NCBI GenBank assembly: GCA_000507305.1
Contig: DF239756.1
Location: 17,371-81,370, forward strand
DNA length: 64,000 bases
Direction: 5' to 3'
Origin: Breviolum minutum Mf 1.05b.01
Taxonomy: Eukaryota; Sar; Dinophyceae; Suessiales; Symbiodiniaceae
Under the pieces are notes generated by a model, which did no database searches, was not told the origin of the DNA, and was given only the letters and a program-made list of their open reading frames with translations. Positions 61,101 to 64,000 of the stretch are shown here, one piece after another. The position numbers were made by a program, and so were the translations under genes. The first letter of the stretch is position 1; each line of letters opens with the position of its first letter.

Positions 61101-61350
61101 TCGTTATATATCCGTCAGGTAAGGGTTTCGCTTTAAATTTCATGTCAGTCTCATCTCATTTTCCTCGCTTCTTCCTCCTCTTCAGCCGCTCTTCGTCCCC
61201 TCCTCTACTGCAACCATCTGCGCCGGGCTTATCTGCAGTTGTTCAACGGCACTTTGCACTGTCAAGTTCACGCCCCATATTTGCCAGTGTCCATACAAGA
61301 AACAACGTCCGGAAGCGACCAGTTCACCTCTGGAGCTTCTATTCCCACAG

Positions 61351-61791
61351 TCTTTCTGACATATTTTCTGACATTCTTTCTGGCACATCCCCTAACATGC
61401 TGACATTCTTCGTGACATATCTTCTTGACATTCTTTCTGGCATGTATTCTGAAAGTCTTTCTGGTATACCTCCTAGCATTCTATCTGACACTCTTTCTGA
61501 CATACCTTCTGACATTCTTTCTGACTGATTATCTTTCTGGCCTACCTCCTGGCATTCTTTCTGATTTCTGACCTATCTTCTGACATTCCTTCTGACATTC
61601 TTTCTGACACATCCTCTAACATTCTTTCTGACAGTCTTTCTGGCATATCTCCCGACATTCTGTTTTACACTCTTTCTGACATATAGATGACATTCTTTCT
61701 GCCGTTCTTTCTAACAGTCTTTCTGCCGTTCTTTCTGATATATATCTTCTGACATTCTTTCTGACATTCGTTCCGACATATCTTCTTTGAG
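61351..61791 (+). repeat. 12-bp minisatellite TCTTTCTGACAT
   Basis: More than thirty imperfect units, commonly TCTTTCTGACAT, TCTTTCTGGCAT and ACCTTCTGACAT. The 12-bp period keeps an open frame in places, but the encoded SDIL-type peptide is most simply a by-product. Confidence 0.9.
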
Positions 61792-61803
61792 ATGATGGCG
61801 GTT

Positions 61804-61923
61804 GGTTGAGGTCCGGCAGCGAACACTGGGCGCAGACGCTCGCGGTTCAGGTCCAGCAGCCAACACTGAGCGCAGATGATCGCGGTTCGAATCCGGCAGG
61901 TAAAACTGGCAGGGGTGGCTCGC
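61804..61923 (+). repeat. Three 40-bp tandem units with B-box-like motif
   Basis: Units start at 61804, 61844 and 61884, with an exact 40-bp period. Each begins GGTT; the third begins GGTTCGAATCC, identical to a tRNA T-arm B box, while the first two are diverged (GGTTGAGGTCC, GGTTCAGGTCC). No tRNA fold is visible around it. Confidence 0.75.
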
Positions 61924-61930
61924 AGTTGAC

Positions 61931-62045
61931 AAGAGCAAGGAGAAGAAGGACCAGAACGAGGAGAAGGTGAGAGGAGGCGAGAAGAAGAAGAAGAAGGAGA
62001 AGCGGAGAGGAGAGGAGCGGAGAGAAGAAAAGGGGAGAGGAGTAG
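61931..62045 (+). repeat. Polypurine (GAGAAG) tract
   Basis: About 115 bp almost entirely of G and A, with a partner pyrimidine tract at about 61160-61210. Confidence 0.85.
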
Positions 62046-62089
62046 ATAAACTCACATAAAATCTAACAATCCTCACTTGACAGGTGGGA

Positions 62090-63480
62090 AACAGCGAAAT
62101 TTCGTTCATCGCAGTGCCAATATAATCGGCATGTCTTTTCCGTGTCAGCTTTGAAAACTGGACGTGATTGGATGAGATTGTTTCTTAAGGAGGGCCAATA
62201 AAGCTTGAAAATGGCTGTGGTTTGCTCAACAACATGTGGTAAAAAAACATGGTACATACCAGTTTTTTCTGTTGACAGAGGAGCAACTAACAATGGTGTA
62301 CAACACATGGTTTGTTGGCACGCCCAACACCGCATTGCCGCGTGAATAAGATCTTGAGTGAACCGTCCAACACTTATCGTACTCCTCAACCATGAGCATT
62401 GTCATGAAAACACTAATACATACTTAGCATAGACTTAGCATTAATTAGCATTCTGACGAGTCTACAAAAACACTGAATGCTTTATAACACGTACAGTAGT
62501 TAAACACATATGCCTCTAAATCTCAGCCCCCCTGGTTCCATCCATGGTTCCTCTGGCTTCTTTGAGCAACTTGTTTGCAACTTCATGTGTTTGTGGGCTG
62601 ACCATCCCAGCGGAACCCACGTTGTGACCCATCTGGACCGGCCTCCAACGGAATGTCGCTCGAGCTTGGCCTTCTTGGCTCGTCCCGAATGTCCAAAGTC
62701 GGATCCTCGAACCGCAAACAAAATCCGATGCGGAACAAAAACGTTTTTTCCGGTCTTTCCTAGAACTCAAGCGGTGAGCACAAGATTGGACCTATTGCAA
62801 AGTTAACCAGCTTTCACAAACAAATTGCAACTGTCCTAAGCCAGATTCAAGCAGTTGGACAAAACTAGAAGAGATCAGTTAGAGCATGTGTAAGCACATT
62901 ATTTTGAGCAAGCAGTGTGAGCGGAATGCAACGTAGGTTCGCTTGCAAAGCTGGACGGCATTTCCTGCGATGAATTTCCCCGACTTTACATGAAGCGTGT
63001 TCACCAAATTTCATGAAGCATTTACACCTTTTATACCAACACCTTTGGTACTAACACCTCGCGCCTTGCACACCAACATCTTTACGCTGACAGCCTTTTT
63101 ATACCAACACCTTTTTACTCCGGTAGCTTTGTACACCAACACCTTGCGTGACACAAAACAGCATCAGGGGTTCTCTTAGACAAACCACTGCTACGTCATA
63201 TTTATATATATATACACTAGTATGTTGCAGAAAGCCCAACACAATTCACAGCTGCATTGCCACAGGAACCACCACCACCACGTTTGAAATTGAATGATGG
63301 TTTGTTAAAATATTCCCAAGATGTCCTAATCAATCACAACGACTGTCAATTCTGAAACAAAAATCCTGGAAGTGAACAACTAATTATTCACCCAACCAAT
63401 GCAACCAATGCTACCAGGACGGAGCCGATCATGTGCATCACAAAAGTTTGTTCATAACAGGCTCAACAGCAAAACTCCAC
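62090..63480. other. No supportable gene
   Basis: The minus-strand 62389-62063 and both strands around 62510-62800 are open for 80-108 codons, but opposing frames compete and no motif is visible. A degenerate repeat occupies 63008-63150. Confidence 0.45.
63008..63150 (+). repeat. Degenerate ACCAACACCTTT repeat
   Basis: About seven imperfect copies of TA(C/T)ACCAACACCTTT spaced 15-25 bp apart. Confidence 0.65.
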
Positions 63481-63489
63481 CATACTTGC

Positions 63490-63870
63490 AAATTAACACC
63501 CCACGAAATTCTGTGCAAGCTCACGGAAAGTTACCATTTCCCGAGAAACATGCAGGTCCGTAGCATCCAACATGTGTTCAAGTTCAAAGAAAATTAACAT
63601 CTCCCCCGCACATGCAGTTCGGCGGCATCAAACAGGAGTTCTACTTAAAAGAAAGTTAACATCTCCCTAGCACATGCAGTTCCGCAGGAAACATGTGTGA
63701 AAGTTCACTATGCAAGTGCAACGATCGTGGCAAAACCTGAACACAATGCAGTTCCGTAGCATCCAACACGTGTTCAAGTTCAAGGAAAATTAACATATCC
63801 CGAGCACAATGCAGGCCCCTAGAATCAAACCTGTTGTTAAGTGCAAGGAACATGAACGCGCCTCCGCAGC
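63490..63870 (+). repeat. 62-bp tandem repeat, about five to six copies
   Basis: Units begin CATGCAG at 63549, 63611 and 63673, then ATGCAG near 63745 and 63808, giving periods of 62, 62, 72 and 63 bp; a diverged unit precedes at about 63490. Shared core words are GCAGTTCCGTAGCATC, GTGTTCAAGTTCAA and AAATTAACATCTCCC. The third copy is the most diverged. Confidence 0.85.
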
Positions 63871-63960
63871 ACCACCCCCTTCCCCCCGCCGAAGCGAACC
63901 TCACATGTTGAAAAATGGTGTAAACATATGCGCTGGTTTCAATCCTCTAGCGAAAACACC

Positions 63961-64000
63961 GCAACAACAACAACAACAACAACAACCACGACGACGACGA
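63961..64000 (+). repeat. CAA then ACG trinucleotide microsatellite at the window edge
   Basis: About eight CAA units pass into ACG units, continuing to the end of the window. Confidence 0.9.

Larger units (their letters stand above)
53790..61110. other. Gene-poor stretch; no supportable gene
   Basis: The longest non-repeat frame is plus strand 55136-55612 (158 codons), which looks protein-like (VSVEMVISVFTSLSRKTPV, FLPNGLFGFKSCILCLDPVG) but matches nothing I know and lacks splice or context support. A 238-codon frame at 55407-56123 ends in translated microsatellite. The rest is AT-rich with the repeats listed below. Confidence 0.45.
61114..62081. mobile_element. Putative 1-kb inverted-repeat (foldback or MITE-like) element
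   Basis: The left end 61114-61160 (GTCAGGTAAGGGTT... ATGTCAGT..ATCT) and the reverse complement of the right end 62081-62036 (GTCAAGTGAGGATT... ATGTGAGT..ATCT) align over about 45 bp with scattered differences. A pyrimidine tract then continues on the left and a purine tract on the right. The interior holds a 12-bp minisatellite and a 40-bp tandem repeat and has no credible coding capacity. No target duplication is clear. The terminal match is direct; calling it a mobile element is inference. Confidence 0.5.

Noticed and set aside
61884..61894. GGTTCGAATCC as part of a tRNA gene
   Set aside because: It is one unit of a 40-bp tandem repeat; no acceptor stem, anticodon arm or A box can be placed around it.

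Overview
The window reads as nuclear DNA of a dinoflagellate, most like the Symbiodiniaceae/Suessiales group. Four things point that way: very low gene density, short exons scattered through long AT-rich introns, some GC (not GT) splice donors, and a DIRS-like retrotransposon whose gag, reverse transcriptase, tyrosine recombinase and cytosine methyltransferase match a family abundant in dinoflagellate genomes. No spliced-leader relict, rRNA gene, complete tRNA or CRISPR array was seen. Almost every coding segment I can support is on the minus strand, as expected of unidirectional dinoflagellate gene clusters.

Layout. Position 1-1.25 kb: three exon-like blocks of a minus-strand gene running off the left edge. 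6.1-6.7 kb: two more minus-strand exon-like blocks. 10.4-17.3 kb: a split protein kinase gene. No exon is long, but the glycine loop, VAVK lysine, helix C/IV-V, HGD catalytic loop, DFG, APE and subdomain IX occur in the correct order on the minus strand across about 5.5 kb. 17.5-46 kb: further minus-strand exon-like blocks. The clearest run is 34.7-37.9 kb. Several blocks share a beta-strand-rich motif (25.96, 37.8, 44.4 and 45.2 kb), suggesting a repeat-containing protein. Whether these belong to the kinase gene or to separate genes cannot be decided here.

47.8-53.8 kb: the retrotransposon, minus strand, gag -> RT/RNase H -> tyrosine recombinase -> C5-type DNA methyltransferase, with overlapping frames, one apparent in-gene frameshift and an ATGA stop/start junction before the methyltransferase. 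53.8-64 kb: no gene that I can support; mostly repeats, including a roughly 1-kb inverted-repeat element (61.1-62.1 kb) and a 62-bp tandem repeat near the right end.

Other repeats: a 302-bp TA-flanked MITE-like element at 19.2-19.5 kb, a 0.7-kb inverted minisatellite at 24.3-25.1 kb, a CTA array at 57.9-58.15 kb, and many AT, GT and GA microsatellites. Exon boundaries are manual readings from splice-like sequence and should be taken as approximate.
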